From: Pseudoramibacter faecis
GTDB lineage: Bacteria > Bacillota > Clostridia > Eubacteriales > Eubacteriaceae
Direction: 5' to 3'
NCBI RefSeq assembly: GCF_036289405.1
Contig: NZ_JAYFFI010000007.1
Coordinates: forward strand, 29,959-93,958
DNA: 64,000 bases
Made by a program: the position numbers and the translations under genes. Below are positions 49,335-58,869 of the stretch, one piece after another. The first letter of the stretch is position 1, and the number at the start of each line of letters is the position of its first letter. Below the pieces are notes generated by a model that did no database searches, was not told the origin of the DNA, and was given only the letters and a program-made list of their open reading frames with translations.

Positions 49335-50861
49335 ATGAACGAAGCAAAATTAGGCAAAATATATTTGGTCGGCGGCGGCTGCGGCGATCCCGGGCTTTTG
49401 ACCCTGCGGGCTAAGGCCAAGATCGAAACCTGCGACGCCCTGGTTTACGACGCGCTGGTCAACGGCACTTTTCTAGCGATGGCTTCGGCGTCCTGCGAAA
49501 AGATTTACGTCGGCAAGCGGGCGAATCACCATGCCCTATCGCAGTGGCAGATCAACGCGCTGCTGGTCGAATTGGGGCAGCAGGGGAAAACGGTGGTGCG
49601 TCTGAAGGGCGGCGATCCCTATGTTTTCGGACGCGGCGGCGAAGAGGGAATCGCGCTGCACCGGGCGGGCGTCCCCTTTGAGGTGATCCCCGGCATTCCC
49701 TCGGTGATCGGCGGTTTGGCCTACGCCGGGATCCCCATCACCCACCGGGACTGCGCCTCCTCCTTTCAGGTGGTGACCGGCCATTTGAAGGACGGCGGCG
49801 AGGCGCTGGACTGGCCGGTGCTCGCGAGGACCAAGGGCACCCTCGTTTTCTTGATGGGGATGAAAAACTTGGTCGCTATCGCCGGCAATCTTCTGCGCGA
49901 AGGCATGGACCCGGCAACGCCGGCGGCGGTGGTCTACCGCGCGTCTCAGCCGGGTCAGCGGGTGGTGACCGCGACCTTGGCCACCATCGCAGAGACTTCG
50001 CGGCAGGCGGGGCTGCACGCGCCGGCGCTCATCGTCGTCGGCAAGGTGGTGGCTCTGCGTGACGAACTGCGCTTTTTCGACAAGAAGCCTTTCTTTGGCA
50101 AGACTTTTCTCGTCACGCGCTCGCGCATCCAGGCGTCGTCGACGATGGAAAAGATCCGCGAGCTGGGCGGGGAAGCCATCGCCTATCCGACGATTCGCAT
50201 CCGTCCGGTGCCCGAGGCGATGGCGCGCCTCGGCGAGGCCATCGACGCGCTCGGGCATTACAGCCATTTGATTTTCACCAGCGTCAATGGGGTCGAACTG
50301 TTTTATGGTGCGCTCGCCGCTCGCGGCAAAGACAGCCGGGCCCTGGCCGGGCTCACGATTACGGCCATCGGCCAGGCGACGGCCGCGGCGCTTGAGGACC
50401 GAGGGGTCGTGTCCGACGTGGTGCCGAAGCGCTACATCGGCGAGGAACTGGTCGATAAGCTTTCCCCGATGCTTGGAGAAGGCGACCGGGTGCTCCTGCC
50501 CCGGTCGAAGAACGCCCGCAGCCTTGTGGCCGACGAGCTGGCCAAGCTTTGCCCGGTGACGGAGTTGCCGATTTATGAGACCATCCGCGAGGACCGGACG
50601 GATATCGATGTGGCGGCGATGCTCGAAAGCCGAAAAATTGATTATATCACCTTTACCAGCTCGACCACGGCCAAATATTTTGCAGAAAAGCTCGGGGCGG
50701 ATCACCTCAATTTGGTGCGGAACGCGAAAACGGCATCCATCGGCCCCCAGACCTCAAAGCAGATGCGCGAATTGGGAATGACGGTCGACATCGAGGCGGC
50801 CGCCTACACCATCGACGGGCTGCTCGATGCGGTCGAAGCGGATCTCGCGCCGGCGGAATAA
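49335..50861 (+). CDS. cobA-hemD: Uroporphyrinogen-III C-methyltransferase / uroporphyrinogen-III synthase fusion
   Basis: The 508-residue protein joins two consecutive enzymes. Residues about 8-245 are SUMT (CobA), with VGGGCGDPGLLTLRAKAKIETCD, LKGGDPYVFGRGGEEG near 90-105 and GIPITHRDCASSFQVVTGH near 130-148. Residues about 250-505 are HemD, with KTFLVTRSRIQASSTMEKIRELGG and DYITFTSSTTAKYFAEKL. HemD closes and inverts ring D and SUMT makes precorrin-2. The fusion is common in Firmicutes. The ATG is one base after the hemC stop and lacks a strong site. Confidence 0.95.
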   Translation: MNEAKLGKIYLVGGGCGDPGLLTLRAKAKIETCDALVYDALVNGTFLAMASASCEKIYVGKRANHHALSQWQINALLVELGQQGKTVVRLKGGDPYVFGRGGEEGIALHRAGVPFEVIPGIPSVIGGLAYAGIPITHRDCASSFQVVTGHLKDGGEALDWPVLARTKGTLVFLMGMKNLVAIAGNLLREGMDPATPAAVVYRASQPGQRVVTATLATIAETSRQAGLHAPALIVVGKVVALRDELRFFDKKPFFGKTFLVTRSRIQASSTMEKIRELGGEAIAYPTIRIRPVPEAMARLGEAIDALGHYSHLIFTSVNGVELFYGALAARGKDSRALAGLTITAIGQATAAALEDRGVVSDVVPKRYIGEELVDKLSPMLGEGDRVLLPRSKNARSLVADELAKLCPVTELPIYETIREDRTDIDVAAMLESRKIDYITFTSSTTAKYFAEKLGADHLNLVRNAKTASIGPQTSKQMRELGMTVDIEAAAYTIDGLLDAVEADLAPAE

Positions 50862-50896
50862 CGGAATGAAAACACAGCAGACATGGAGGTGTCACG

Positions 50897-51868
50897 ATGA
50901 TTTTACCCACAAGACTTCGGAAAAATAAGCAGATTCGGCGGCTCGTCCGCGAAACGCACTTGTCGATGGACGATGTGATTTATCCGATTTTTGTCGTCGA
51001 CGGCGAGGGCATTCAGCACGAAATCCCATCGATGAAGGGGCAATATCACTATTCGATTGATCAATTGGACGACGTGGCAGCGATGCTCCGCGATAAGGGC
51101 ATCGGCCACATCATGCTCTTTGGAGTACCGGCGGAAAAGGATGCCGAAGCTTCGCCGGCCTTTGCCGACGACGGCATCATCCAGCGGGCAACCCGCCGCC
51201 TCAAGGCCATCGATTCCGAGCTTTATATCATCGGGGACGTGTGCCTGTGTGAATACAAGAGCGACGGCCATTGCTGCTTCTTTGAAGAAAACGGCGACAT
51301 CAAGCGGGACCGCTCCCTCGAGACGCTGTGCAAGGTTGCGGTGAGCCAAGCCCGGGCGGGCATCGATATGATCGCCCCCTCCGATATGATGGACGGGCAC
51401 ATTGTGGCGCTGCGAGCGGCCCTGGACGACGCGGGGTTTGAAAGCGTTCCGATCATGGGCTACTCGGCGAAATTCGCCTCGACCTTTTACGGCCCTTTCC
51501 GGGATGCGGCGGATTCGGCGCCGGCCTTTGGCGACCGAAGATCTTATCAGATGGACCCGGCCAACGGCAAGGAGGCCCTGAAGGAAGTGAAACTCGATAT
51601 CGAAGAGGGCGCGGACATTGTGATGGTCAAGCCGGCCATGCCCTACCTCGACGTGATCAGCCAGGCCAAGGAGCTGTCCTATCTGCCGATGGCGGCCTAT
51701 CAGGTTTCCGGCGAATACGCGATGATTCGCACCGCGGTGGATCAAGGACTGCTCGGCGAACGGGCGATCTTTGAAAGCCTGTTGTGCATCAAGCGCGCGG
51801 GGGCAGAGATCATCATCAGCTATTTTGCGCCGGATCTTCAGGCGCTCATCGACCGCTATCAGGATTAG
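50897..51868 (+). CDS. hemB: Delta-aminolevulinic acid dehydratase (porphobilinogen synthase)
   Basis: HemB condenses two aminolevulinates to porphobilinogen. The 323-residue protein has the zinc-type cysteine cluster VCLCEYKSDGHCC near 118-130. The Schiff-base lysines are in YSAKFASTFYGPFRDA near 193 and MVKPAMPYLD near 245. Normal start text RLRKNKQIRRLVRETHLSMDD is present. GGAGGTGTC precedes the ATG. Confidence 0.97.
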   Translation: MILPTRLRKNKQIRRLVRETHLSMDDVIYPIFVVDGEGIQHEIPSMKGQYHYSIDQLDDVAAMLRDKGIGHIMLFGVPAEKDAEASPAFADDGIIQRATRRLKAIDSELYIIGDVCLCEYKSDGHCCFFEENGDIKRDRSLETLCKVAVSQARAGIDMIAPSDMMDGHIVALRAALDDAGFESVPIMGYSAKFASTFYGPFRDAADSAPAFGDRRSYQMDPANGKEALKEVKLDIEEGADIVMVKPAMPYLDVISQAKELSYLPMAAYQVSGEYAMIRTAVDQGLLGERAIFESLLCIKRAGAEIIISYFAPDLQALIDRYQD

Positions 51869-51877
51869 GAGGCCATC

Positions 51878-53182
51878 ATGCGACACGAAAAATCCCAAGT
51901 CCTTTATGAACGCGCCAAGCGCGTGATTCCCGGCGGGGTCAATTCGCCGGTGCGCGCCTTTAAGAATGTGGGCATGGCGCCGATCTTCGCAGACCGGGCT
52001 CACGGCGCGGCGCTGACCGACGCCGACGGCAACACCTATACCGATTATATTTGTTCCTGGGGGCCGCTGATTCTCGGGCATTCGTCGGAGATTTATTACG
52101 ACGGCATCGACGCGGCGCTGGCCCGGGGCAATACCTACGGCCTGCCGACGGCCATCGAAATCGAAATGGCCGAAACCATTGTGGACGCGGTGCCCAGCGT
52201 CGAGCAGGTGCGCATGGTCAACTCCGGGACGGAGGCCACCATGTCGGCCATTCGCCTGGCTCGGGGATACACCGGCCGGGAAAAATGCATCAAGTTTGAA
52301 GGCTGCTACCACGGCCACGGCGACGCGCTTTTGGTGAAGTCGGGCTCCGGCACTCTCACCTTCGGGGTGCCCACCAGCGCCGGGGTAACCATCGGCACGG
52401 CGAAGGACACCCTGGTGGCGACCTACAACGATCTGGATTCAGTCAAAGGGCTCTTTGCCGACAACAAAGGCGAAATCGCCTGCGTGATCGTCGAGCCGGT
52501 GGCCGGCAACATGGGCGTGGTGCCGCCGGCGCCGGGCTTTATGGAAGGGCTTCGGGCCATCACCGAGGAAGCCGGCGCGCTTTTGATCTTTGACGAGGTG
52601 ATCACCGGTTTTCGCGTGGCCTATGGCGGCGCCCAGGCGCGCATGGACATTGCGCCGGATCTGACCTGCTTCGGCAAGATCATCGGCGGGGGCATGCCCG
52701 TCGGCGCGTTCGGCGGCAAGGCCGAAATCATGGTGATGCTTGCGCCGGACGGCCCGGTTTATCAGGCCGGCACCCTTTCGGGCAATCCAATCGCGATGCA
52801 GATGGGGCTTAACAACCTGCGCTATCTGCGGGATCATCCGGAGGTTTATACGACACTTGACGCCCGGGCCAAACAGCTGACCGATGGCTTTGCGGCCAAC
52901 CTCGCCGCGACGGGCATCAAGGGAACGCTCACCCGTTATGCGGAGATGTCGGCATTGTTCTTCACGGACGCGCCCATCGTGGATTTTGATTCGGTGATGA
53001 CCTCGGACACGGCGCTTTACGCCCGGTATTTTAAGGCCATGCTCGCGCTCGGGCATTTGATGCCGCCGTCCCAGTTCGAGGGGATTTTCGTTTCGGCGGC
53101 GCACAGTGAGGCGGCGATTGCCAAAACTGTGGCGGATCAAAGACAGGTGCTGGAAAAATTGGCGGAGGAAATCCATGGCTAA
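51878..53182 (+). CDS. hemL: Glutamate-1-semialdehyde 2,1-aminomutase
   Basis: HemL converts glutamate-1-semialdehyde to 5-aminolevulinate. The 434-residue PLP fold-type I protein has PGGVNSPVRAFKNVG near 18-32, MVNSGTEATMSAIRLARGYTGR near 115-136, the aspartate in LLIFDEVITGFRV near 240 and the PLP lysine in FGKIIGGGMPVGAFGGK near 268. AGGAGG precedes the ATG. Its end overlaps cbiK by 8 bases. Confidence 0.97.
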   Translation: MRHEKSQVLYERAKRVIPGGVNSPVRAFKNVGMAPIFADRAHGAALTDADGNTYTDYICSWGPLILGHSSEIYYDGIDAALARGNTYGLPTAIEIEMAETIVDAVPSVEQVRMVNSGTEATMSAIRLARGYTGREKCIKFEGCYHGHGDALLVKSGSGTLTFGVPTSAGVTIGTAKDTLVATYNDLDSVKGLFADNKGEIACVIVEPVAGNMGVVPPAPGFMEGLRAITEEAGALLIFDEVITGFRVAYGGAQARMDIAPDLTCFGKIIGGGMPVGAFGGKAEIMVMLAPDGPVYQAGTLSGNPIAMQMGLNNLRYLRDHPEVYTTLDARAKQLTDGFAANLAATGIKGTLTRYAEMSALFFTDAPIVDFDSVMTSDTALYARYFKAMLALGHLMPPSQFEGIFVSAAHSEAAIAKTVADQRQVLEKLAEEIHG

Positions 53183-53966
53183 ACAGGCACTGCTCGTCGT
53201 CTCCTTCGGCACTTCCTATCACGAGACTTATCACAAAACCATCGAAGCGATCGAACACGACCTGAAAGCGGCTTTTCCGAAGGCGGATTTTTTCCACGCC
53301 TATACCTCCAAGATGATCATTGCCAAGCTCAAAAAGCGCGACGGCATCGCGATGGATACGCCGGTCGAAGCCCTCGAAAAAATCAAGGCGGGCGGCTACA
53401 CCGAGGTGATCTGTCAGGTGACGCACATCATCAACGGGTATGAGTTCTACCGCATGATTCGCACAATGCGCCCCTATCAAGACGCCTTCGAGCGCTTTGA
53501 GATCGGGCGTCCGCTGCTCAGCAGCCACGCGGATTTTAAAACCATGGCAGGAGTGCTTGCGGATTTACTGCCGCCGCTGTCGCCGGTGGACGCCTGGGTG
53601 TTCATGGGCCACGGCACTGAGCACCACGCGAACAGCTGTTATCCGGCGATGGATCATTATTTGAAAGCCCGAGGGCAGAACCTCTTCATGGCGACGGTGG
53701 AAGGCTACCCGACGCTTGAAACGGTGATGGTAGAACTTCACGCCGGGCGTTATCGCCGGGTGGGGCTGATGCCTTTCATGGTGGTGGCGGGGGATCATGC
53801 CTTAAACGATATGACCGGCGACGCCGCTGATTCCTGGCAGAATCGCCTGCGCGCCGAGGGTTTCGATGTGATCCCGGTGGTGCGGGGACTCGGCGAATAT
53901 TTGAGCGTGCGGGCGATGTTTGTCGATCACGCGCAAAACGGGACCGCGTTAAAGGAGTTAATATAG
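53175..53966 (+). CDS. cbiK: Sirohydrochlorin cobaltochelatase CbiK
   Basis: CbiK inserts Co2+ into sirohydrochlorin, which defines the cobalt-early anaerobic route. The 263-residue length is that of CbiK rather than the short CbiX. Seen are LLVVSFGTSYHETYHKTIEAIE at the start, the metal-binding MGHGTEHHANSCYPAMD near 140-156 and MPFMVVAGDHALNDMTGD near 195-212. Both histidine blocks are the known cobalt ligands. GGAGG lies 6 bases before the ATG, inside the end of hemL. No signal peptide, so cytoplasmic. Confidence 0.95.
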   Translation: MAKQALLVVSFGTSYHETYHKTIEAIEHDLKAAFPKADFFHAYTSKMIIAKLKKRDGIAMDTPVEALEKIKAGGYTEVICQVTHIINGYEFYRMIRTMRPYQDAFERFEIGRPLLSSHADFKTMAGVLADLLPPLSPVDAWVFMGHGTEHHANSCYPAMDHYLKARGQNLFMATVEGYPTLETVMVELHAGRYRRVGLMPFMVVAGDHALNDMTGDAADSWQNRLRAEGFDVIPVVRGLGEYLSVRAMFVDHAQNGTALKELI

Positions 53967-53971
53967 CAAGG

Positions 53972-54751
53972 ATGAAAGTATCAGAAAAATCAAAAGAAAC
54001 CGTCTATTTGATTGGCGCCGGTCCCGGCGATCCGGAGCTTTTAACGCTAAAAGGCAAGCGCCTCATCGACGAGGCGGACGTGATTATTTACGCGGGCTCG
54101 CTGGTTAACGCCAAGGTGCTCGAAGGCCACAAGCCGGACGCGGCGATTCACAACTCCGCTTCGATGACATTGGGCGAGGTGATCGATGTGATTGCGGCCG
54201 GCGTGGTGGCGGGGCAAAAGGTGGTGCGGGTGCACACGGGGGACCCGTCGATTTACGGCGCGATCCGCGAGCAGATGGATCGCCTCGAAGCGATGGGGAT
54301 CCCCTTTGAGGTGGTGCCCGGGGTCAGCTCGTTCACCGCCTCGGCCTCTGTGCTCAAAAAAGAATTCACCCTGCCGGACGTCTCTCAAACGGTGATCTGC
54401 ACCCGGCTCGAAGGGCGCACGCCGGTGCCGGAGAGGGAACAACTCGAATCCCTGGCGGCGCATCAGGCATCGATGGCGATTTTTCTGTCGGTGCAGAATA
54501 TCGGGGAAGTCGCGGCGAGACTGCGCACCCATTACCGCGCGGATACGCCGGTGGCGGTGGTGCAGCGGGCGACCTGGTCGGATCAGAAGATCGTCACGGG
54601 CACCCTCAAAGATATCGAGGAGAAGGTGAAGGCAGCGGGCATCCGCAAGACGGCGCAAATTCTCGTCGGGGATTTCCTTGGGGACCAATACAGCCTGTCG
54701 AAGCTTTACGATCCGGGATTTAGCCACGAATTCCGAAAGGCCAGCCGGTAA
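53972..54751 (+). CDS. cbiF: Cobalt-precorrin-4 C(11)-methyltransferase
   Basis: CbiF methylates C-11. The 259-residue tetrapyrrole methylase has YLIGAGPGDPELLTLKGKRLI near 12-32, YAGSLVNAKVL near 41, VRVHTGDPSIYGAIREQMDRL near 80-100 and PGVSSFTASASVLKKEFTLPDVSQT near 112. These match CbiF/CobM closely. It ends directly against the cbiG ATG. Confidence 0.96.
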   Translation: MKVSEKSKETVYLIGAGPGDPELLTLKGKRLIDEADVIIYAGSLVNAKVLEGHKPDAAIHNSASMTLGEVIDVIAAGVVAGQKVVRVHTGDPSIYGAIREQMDRLEAMGIPFEVVPGVSSFTASASVLKKEFTLPDVSQTVICTRLEGRTPVPEREQLESLAAHQASMAIFLSVQNIGEVAARLRTHYRADTPVAVVQRATWSDQKIVTGTLKDIEEKVKAAGIRKTAQILVGDFLGDQYSLSKLYDPGFSHEFRKASR

Positions 54752-55822
54752 ATGGCGGCCAAGTGGGCGGCGGTGGCCGTGAGCCGGGACGGCGTGAAGA
54801 TCGCCCTGCGGGCCAAGCGCGTCCTGGCGGAACAGGATGTGACCGTCTTTACCCTGAGTAAATACGCCGTGGCAGGCACCGAGGCGATCCCCGGAAAGCT
54901 CGCGGATTTTTGGGGGACATTGATGGCGGACTACGACGGGCTTATTTGCGTGATGGCCAGCGGCATTGTGGTGCGGGGCATCGCCCCCCACTTGACGCAC
55001 AAGGCCGAGGATCCGGCGGTGTTGGTGATGGACAGCGGCGGTCGTTTTGTGATCAGCCTGCTCTCGGGGCATCTCGGCGGGGCCAATGCGACGGCGGTGA
55101 TGCTGGCCAAAAGACTTTCCGCGACGGCGGTGATCACCACGGGAACCGATGTGAAGGGACTGATGGCGGTGGATATGCTGGCACAGAAGCTCGGCTGCGC
55201 GCTCGTGGATTTTGTCGGCGCCAAGGATGTGACGGCGGCCATTCTCGACGATGCGCTGGTGGCCATTGTGGACGAGGCCGGCCTCGACTTCGCGGGCATC
55301 GTGCTGCCGGGCAATCTTTTTGTGGCGCAGCCGGGCGAGCCCCTGCCGGCCCATCAGATTCGCATTTCGGAAAAGGCGACCTGTGCGTGGGACGCGGGGA
55401 TCACTGGCGTGCAGCTCATCCCCAAGACCATCGTCTGCGGGGTGGGCTGCCGGCGGGATGCGCCGGGGGCGCGGATCGTCGAAAAGCTTGAGACGCTTTG
55501 CGCCGGGAACGGCATCCACCCCCGGGCGATCGCCGCTCTGGCCACCATCGGCTTAAAGGCTGAGGAAGCGGGCATCCGGGAGGCGGCCGCGCACTGCCAT
55601 GCAGCGGTGAAAATCGTGCCGGACAAGATGATTCGTCTGGTGCAAAACCGCTTTGACGGCTCGGACTTTGTGGAAAAAACCACTGGACTGCGCTGTGTCA
55701 GCGAACCGGCGGGCTATGCGGCGTCGGGCTTCGGCGAATGCGTCGCGCCGGTGATGAAGGGGGACGGCGTCACCCTTTCGCTTTGGCGTCTGCGGCGGCC
55801 AGGCCGCGCGGATTTAAAATAA
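54752..55822 (+). CDS. cbiG: Cobalt-precorrin-5A hydrolase
   Basis: CbiG opens the delta-lactone formed by ring contraction and releases acetaldehyde. The 356-residue protein has the N-terminal domain VMASGIVVRGIAPHLTHKAEDPAVLVMD near 60-90, SGHLGGANATAVMLAKRL near 104-121, and the C-terminal domain ICGVG-like VCGVGCRRDAPGARIVEKLE near 230. Intact two-domain CbiG, not fused to CbiH. Confidence 0.95.
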   Translation: MAAKWAAVAVSRDGVKIALRAKRVLAEQDVTVFTLSKYAVAGTEAIPGKLADFWGTLMADYDGLICVMASGIVVRGIAPHLTHKAEDPAVLVMDSGGRFVISLLSGHLGGANATAVMLAKRLSATAVITTGTDVKGLMAVDMLAQKLGCALVDFVGAKDVTAAILDDALVAIVDEAGLDFAGIVLPGNLFVAQPGEPLPAHQIRISEKATCAWDAGITGVQLIPKTIVCGVGCRRDAPGARIVEKLETLCAGNGIHPRAIAALATIGLKAEEAGIREAAAHCHAAVKIVPDKMIRLVQNRFDGSDFVEKTTGLRCVSEPAGYAASGFGECVAPVMKGDGVTLSLWRLRRPGRADLK

Positions 55823-55840
55823 AACGAACGAGGAATATCA

Positions 55841-56596
55841 ATGAGCGAGAAGCGTGAGAAAATTTACGTCGTCGGGCTGGGGCCGGGCGGCGCCGACCAT
55901 ATGACGGGGGCGGCGCTGGCCGCCCTGGCGGATGCGGATATTATCGCCGGCTACAAAACCTATATCGATCTGATTGCGGATCTCGGCGCGGTGGCGGGCA
56001 AAGACCTGCGGGCCTCAGGCATGCGCAAGGAGCAGGACCGCTGCCAGGAGTGCCTGGATCTGGCGAAGGCTGGCAAGACCGTGGCGCTCGTGAGTTCCGG
56101 CGACGCCGGGGTCTACGGCATGGCGGGCATCATGCTCGAGCTGGCCGAAAAGGATCCGGCCGGCGTCGAGGTGGAGGTGGTGCCGGGGATCTCGGCGGTC
56201 AACGCCGCCGCGGCCATCCTCGGGGCGCCGCTGATGCACGATTACGCCGTGATCAGCCTGTCCGATCTGCTGACGGACTGGGACGTCATCCAAAAGCGCA
56301 TCCGTTTTGCCGGGGAGGGGGATTTTGTTATCGCCCTCTACAACCCCAAGAGCAAGGGCCGCCCCACCAATATCAACACCTGCCAGGAGATTCTCCTAGC
56401 GGTGAGGGATCCGAAGACCCCGGTGGGCATCGTGCAAAACGCCAAGCGCGACGGCGAGACGGTCTGCATCACCACCCTCGATGCCATGTGCGATCAGGAG
56501 ATCAACATGTTCTCACTAGTCATCATCGGCAACTCGAAGACCACCGTCTCAGTCGATGGGAAGCGGATGATCACGCCCCGGGGGTATCAACTGTGA
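55841..56596 (+). CDS. cbiH: Cobalt-precorrin-3 C(17)-methyltransferase
   Basis: CbiH methylates C-17 and contracts the ring. The 251-residue tetrapyrrole methylase has VVGLGPGGADHMTGAALAALADADIIAGYKTYIDLI at the start (key residues GLGPGG and GYKTYIDL), VSSGDAGVYGMAGIMLELA near 84-102 and PGISAVNAAAAILGAPLMHD near 112-131. Its stop TGA overlaps the GTG start of cbiJ. Confidence 0.96.
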   Translation: MSEKREKIYVVGLGPGGADHMTGAALAALADADIIAGYKTYIDLIADLGAVAGKDLRASGMRKEQDRCQECLDLAKAGKTVALVSSGDAGVYGMAGIMLELAEKDPAGVEVEVVPGISAVNAAAAILGAPLMHDYAVISLSDLLTDWDVIQKRIRFAGEGDFVIALYNPKSKGRPTNINTCQEILLAVRDPKTPVGIVQNAKRDGETVCITTLDAMCDQEINMFSLVIIGNSKTTVSVDGKRMITPRGYQL

Positions 56597-57357
56597 TTTT
56601 GGTGCTCGGCGGCACGGCGGACGGCCGGGAGGCGGCGGAGCAGCTGGCGGTGTCCGGACGGAGTGTCATTTATTCCTCGATCAGCGCCTACAATGCGCCG
56701 GCAGAAAGAGCGCACCTCAATTGGCACATCGGCGCCATGGACGCCCGGGAGCTCGCAGCGATGATGCGCGAGCGGGGCATCACCCTATTGGTGGACGGCA
56801 CCCATCCCTACGCCCGGGCGGCCTCGGAGAACGCGCTCGCTGCGTGCCGGGCGTCCGCTGTGCGCTATATTCGGCTGGAGCGGCCGGGCCTTGAGGCCAT
56901 GACCGAGAAGGACGCGGTGATTCGCTGCGAGAGCTACGAAGCGGCGGTGGCCTACCTTGCGGTGCATCCCGGCAATATTTTAACGACCACCGGCAGCCGG
57001 GAACTCGTCCGCTATCAGGCGCTGCCCCGGGAGCGGGTGTTCCCGCGGGTGCTGCCGACGTCCGGTGTTATCGCGAAGTGTGAAGAACTGGGCTATCTGC
57101 CCAGGCAGATCGTCGCGATGCAGGGGCCCTTTTCTTTTGAAATGAATGCGGCGATGATTCGTGCGTTTAATATTCGCTACATCACCACGAAGGATAGCGG
57201 CGACATCGGCGGCGTGGCCGAGAAAATTCGGGCGGCGGCGGCCTGCGGTGCCGAGGTGCTATGCATCGAGCGGCCAAAGCTCGATTATCCCGAAACCGTG
57301 GCCACGGCCGAGGCGTTAATCGCGCGGCTGATGCCCCAGAAAGGCGGACCATCATGA
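56593..57357 (+). CDS. cbiJ: Cobalt-precorrin-6A reductase
   Basis: CbiJ reduces the corrin macrocycle at C-18/C-19 with a pyridine nucleotide. The 254-residue protein begins ILVLGGTADGREAAEQLAVSG, the CbiJ/CobK signature, followed by LLVDGTHPYARAASENALAAC near 65-85, LTTTGSRELVRYQ near 126 and MQGPFSFEMNAAMI near 173. The GTG at 56593 overlaps the cbiH stop as GTGA. GGGGGTATC is the nearest possible binding site. Confidence 0.95.
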   Translation: MILVLGGTADGREAAEQLAVSGRSVIYSSISAYNAPAERAHLNWHIGAMDARELAAMMRERGITLLVDGTHPYARAASENALAACRASAVRYIRLERPGLEAMTEKDAVIRCESYEAAVAYLAVHPGNILTTTGSRELVRYQALPRERVFPRVLPTSGVIAKCEELGYLPRQIVAMQGPFSFEMNAAMIRAFNIRYITTKDSGDIGGVAEKIRAAAACGAEVLCIERPKLDYPETVATAEALIARLMPQKGGPS

Positions 57358-58856
57358 GCAAAGCAAAGAAAATCATGTTTCAGGGGACGGGCTCGTCCGT
57401 GGGCAAAAGCCTGATCTGCGCGGCCATGTGCCGGATCCTGGGGGATCAGGGCCTGAAGGTGCTGCCCTTTAAAGCGCAGAACATGGCGCTCAATTCTTAT
57501 ATCACGGCGGACGGGAAGGAAATGGGCCGGGCCCAGGTAACCCAGGCGGAATGCGCTCGGGTGGCGCCGGACGTGGCGATGAATCCCATTCTGCTCAAGC
57601 CTAACTCCGACGTGGGCTCCCAGGTGATTTTGAATGGGGTCGCGGCCTTCAACATGGACGCGGCGGATTACCATCGCCATAAACCTCAGCTGGTTTCTGT
57701 GGTGCGCGAGGCCTACGACAAGCTTGCGGCTCAGGCAGATGTCATCGTCATCGAAGGGGCAGGCAGTCCGGCAGAGATCAACCTGCGGGAGAACGACCTG
57801 GTGAACATGGGCCTCGCGGAGCTTGTCGACGCGCCGGTGGTGCTCATTGGCGATATCGACCGCGGCGGTGTTTTCGCGTCGATTTACGGCACGATCAAGC
57901 TGCTGCCGCCGGAAGAGCAGGCGCGATTCGCCGGCTACCTCATCAATAAATTCCGGGGGGATGTGGCGTTGCTTAAACCCGGCATCGATATGATGGCGCC
58001 GATGATCCGGGTGCCCTGCCTTGGCGTGGTGCCCTACACCCGGGTGGTAATCGACGACGAGGATTCGGTGACCGAACGCTGGTACGGCCGGCATGAAGGC
58101 GCGGTGACGATCGGTGTCGTGCGGCTGCGCCACGTGTCCAACTTCACCGATGCGACGGTGTTCGACATGTATCCGGACGTCTCGGTGGAATACTACAAAA
58201 ATCAGCGGGAGATCGAGCAGGCCGAGCCTGATCTTTTGATCATTCCCGGAAGCAAGAATACCATTGACGACGCGATTAAGCTTCGGGAGAGCAAGATGGC
58301 GGAAGCGATTGTGGCCAAGCACGCGGCGGGCGTGCCGGTGGTTGGCATCTGCGGCGGCTACCAGATCATCGGCGAGAGCATCGCCGATCCCCACCATGTG
58401 GAATCGGCGGCGGAGGTCGTCGCGGGGCTCGGCCTGCTAAACGTGCGAACGGTGCTGGGTGAAACGAAGACCACCACCCAGGAGCACGGCCGGGTGGGCG
58501 CGCGTTTCATGGATCTGGACATGACCGGCGACAACGTGACGGGCTACGAAATTCACATGGGTCAGACCGAGCCGACCGACGCGGCGACGGCGCGCTTTTG
58601 CACCTTGGCCGACGGCCGGGCCGACGGTGCGGTATCGGCTGATGGCAGCGTGATGGGCACCTACTTGCACGGCATCTTCGACAATGACGATTTCCGCGAG
58701 AAGATCCTCAATCGGATCAAGGCGAAAAAACACCTCGCGGCCGGCGCGGTGCAGAATTATGCGGCGTTTAAAGAGAGTCAATACGATTTGCTTGCGGCCG
58801 CGGTGAAGCAGGCGGTGGACATGGACGCGCTCATGCGCATCGTTGAAAACAGCTGA
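57354..58856 (+). CDS. cbiP: Cobyric acid synthase
   Basis: CbiP adds four amides to adenosylcobyrinate diamide. The 500-residue protein has the N-terminal P-loop FQGTGSSVGKSLICAAMCRI near 10-29 and PFKAQNMALNSYIT near 41. The C-terminal class I glutaminase has its nucleophile in PVVGICGGYQIIGESI near 330 and the histidine in YEIHMGQTEPT near 400 and TYLHGIFDND near 440. The ATG overlaps the cbiJ stop as ATGA. Confidence 0.97.
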   Translation: MSKAKKIMFQGTGSSVGKSLICAAMCRILGDQGLKVLPFKAQNMALNSYITADGKEMGRAQVTQAECARVAPDVAMNPILLKPNSDVGSQVILNGVAAFNMDAADYHRHKPQLVSVVREAYDKLAAQADVIVIEGAGSPAEINLRENDLVNMGLAELVDAPVVLIGDIDRGGVFASIYGTIKLLPPEEQARFAGYLINKFRGDVALLKPGIDMMAPMIRVPCLGVVPYTRVVIDDEDSVTERWYGRHEGAVTIGVVRLRHVSNFTDATVFDMYPDVSVEYYKNQREIEQAEPDLLIIPGSKNTIDDAIKLRESKMAEAIVAKHAAGVPVVGICGGYQIIGESIADPHHVESAAEVVAGLGLLNVRTVLGETKTTTQEHGRVGARFMDLDMTGDNVTGYEIHMGQTEPTDAATARFCTLADGRADGAVSADGSVMGTYLHGIFDNDDFREKILNRIKAKKHLAAGAVQNYAAFKESQYDLLAAAVKQAVDMDALMRIVENS

Positions 58857-58869
58857 GCGGGGCGAAAGC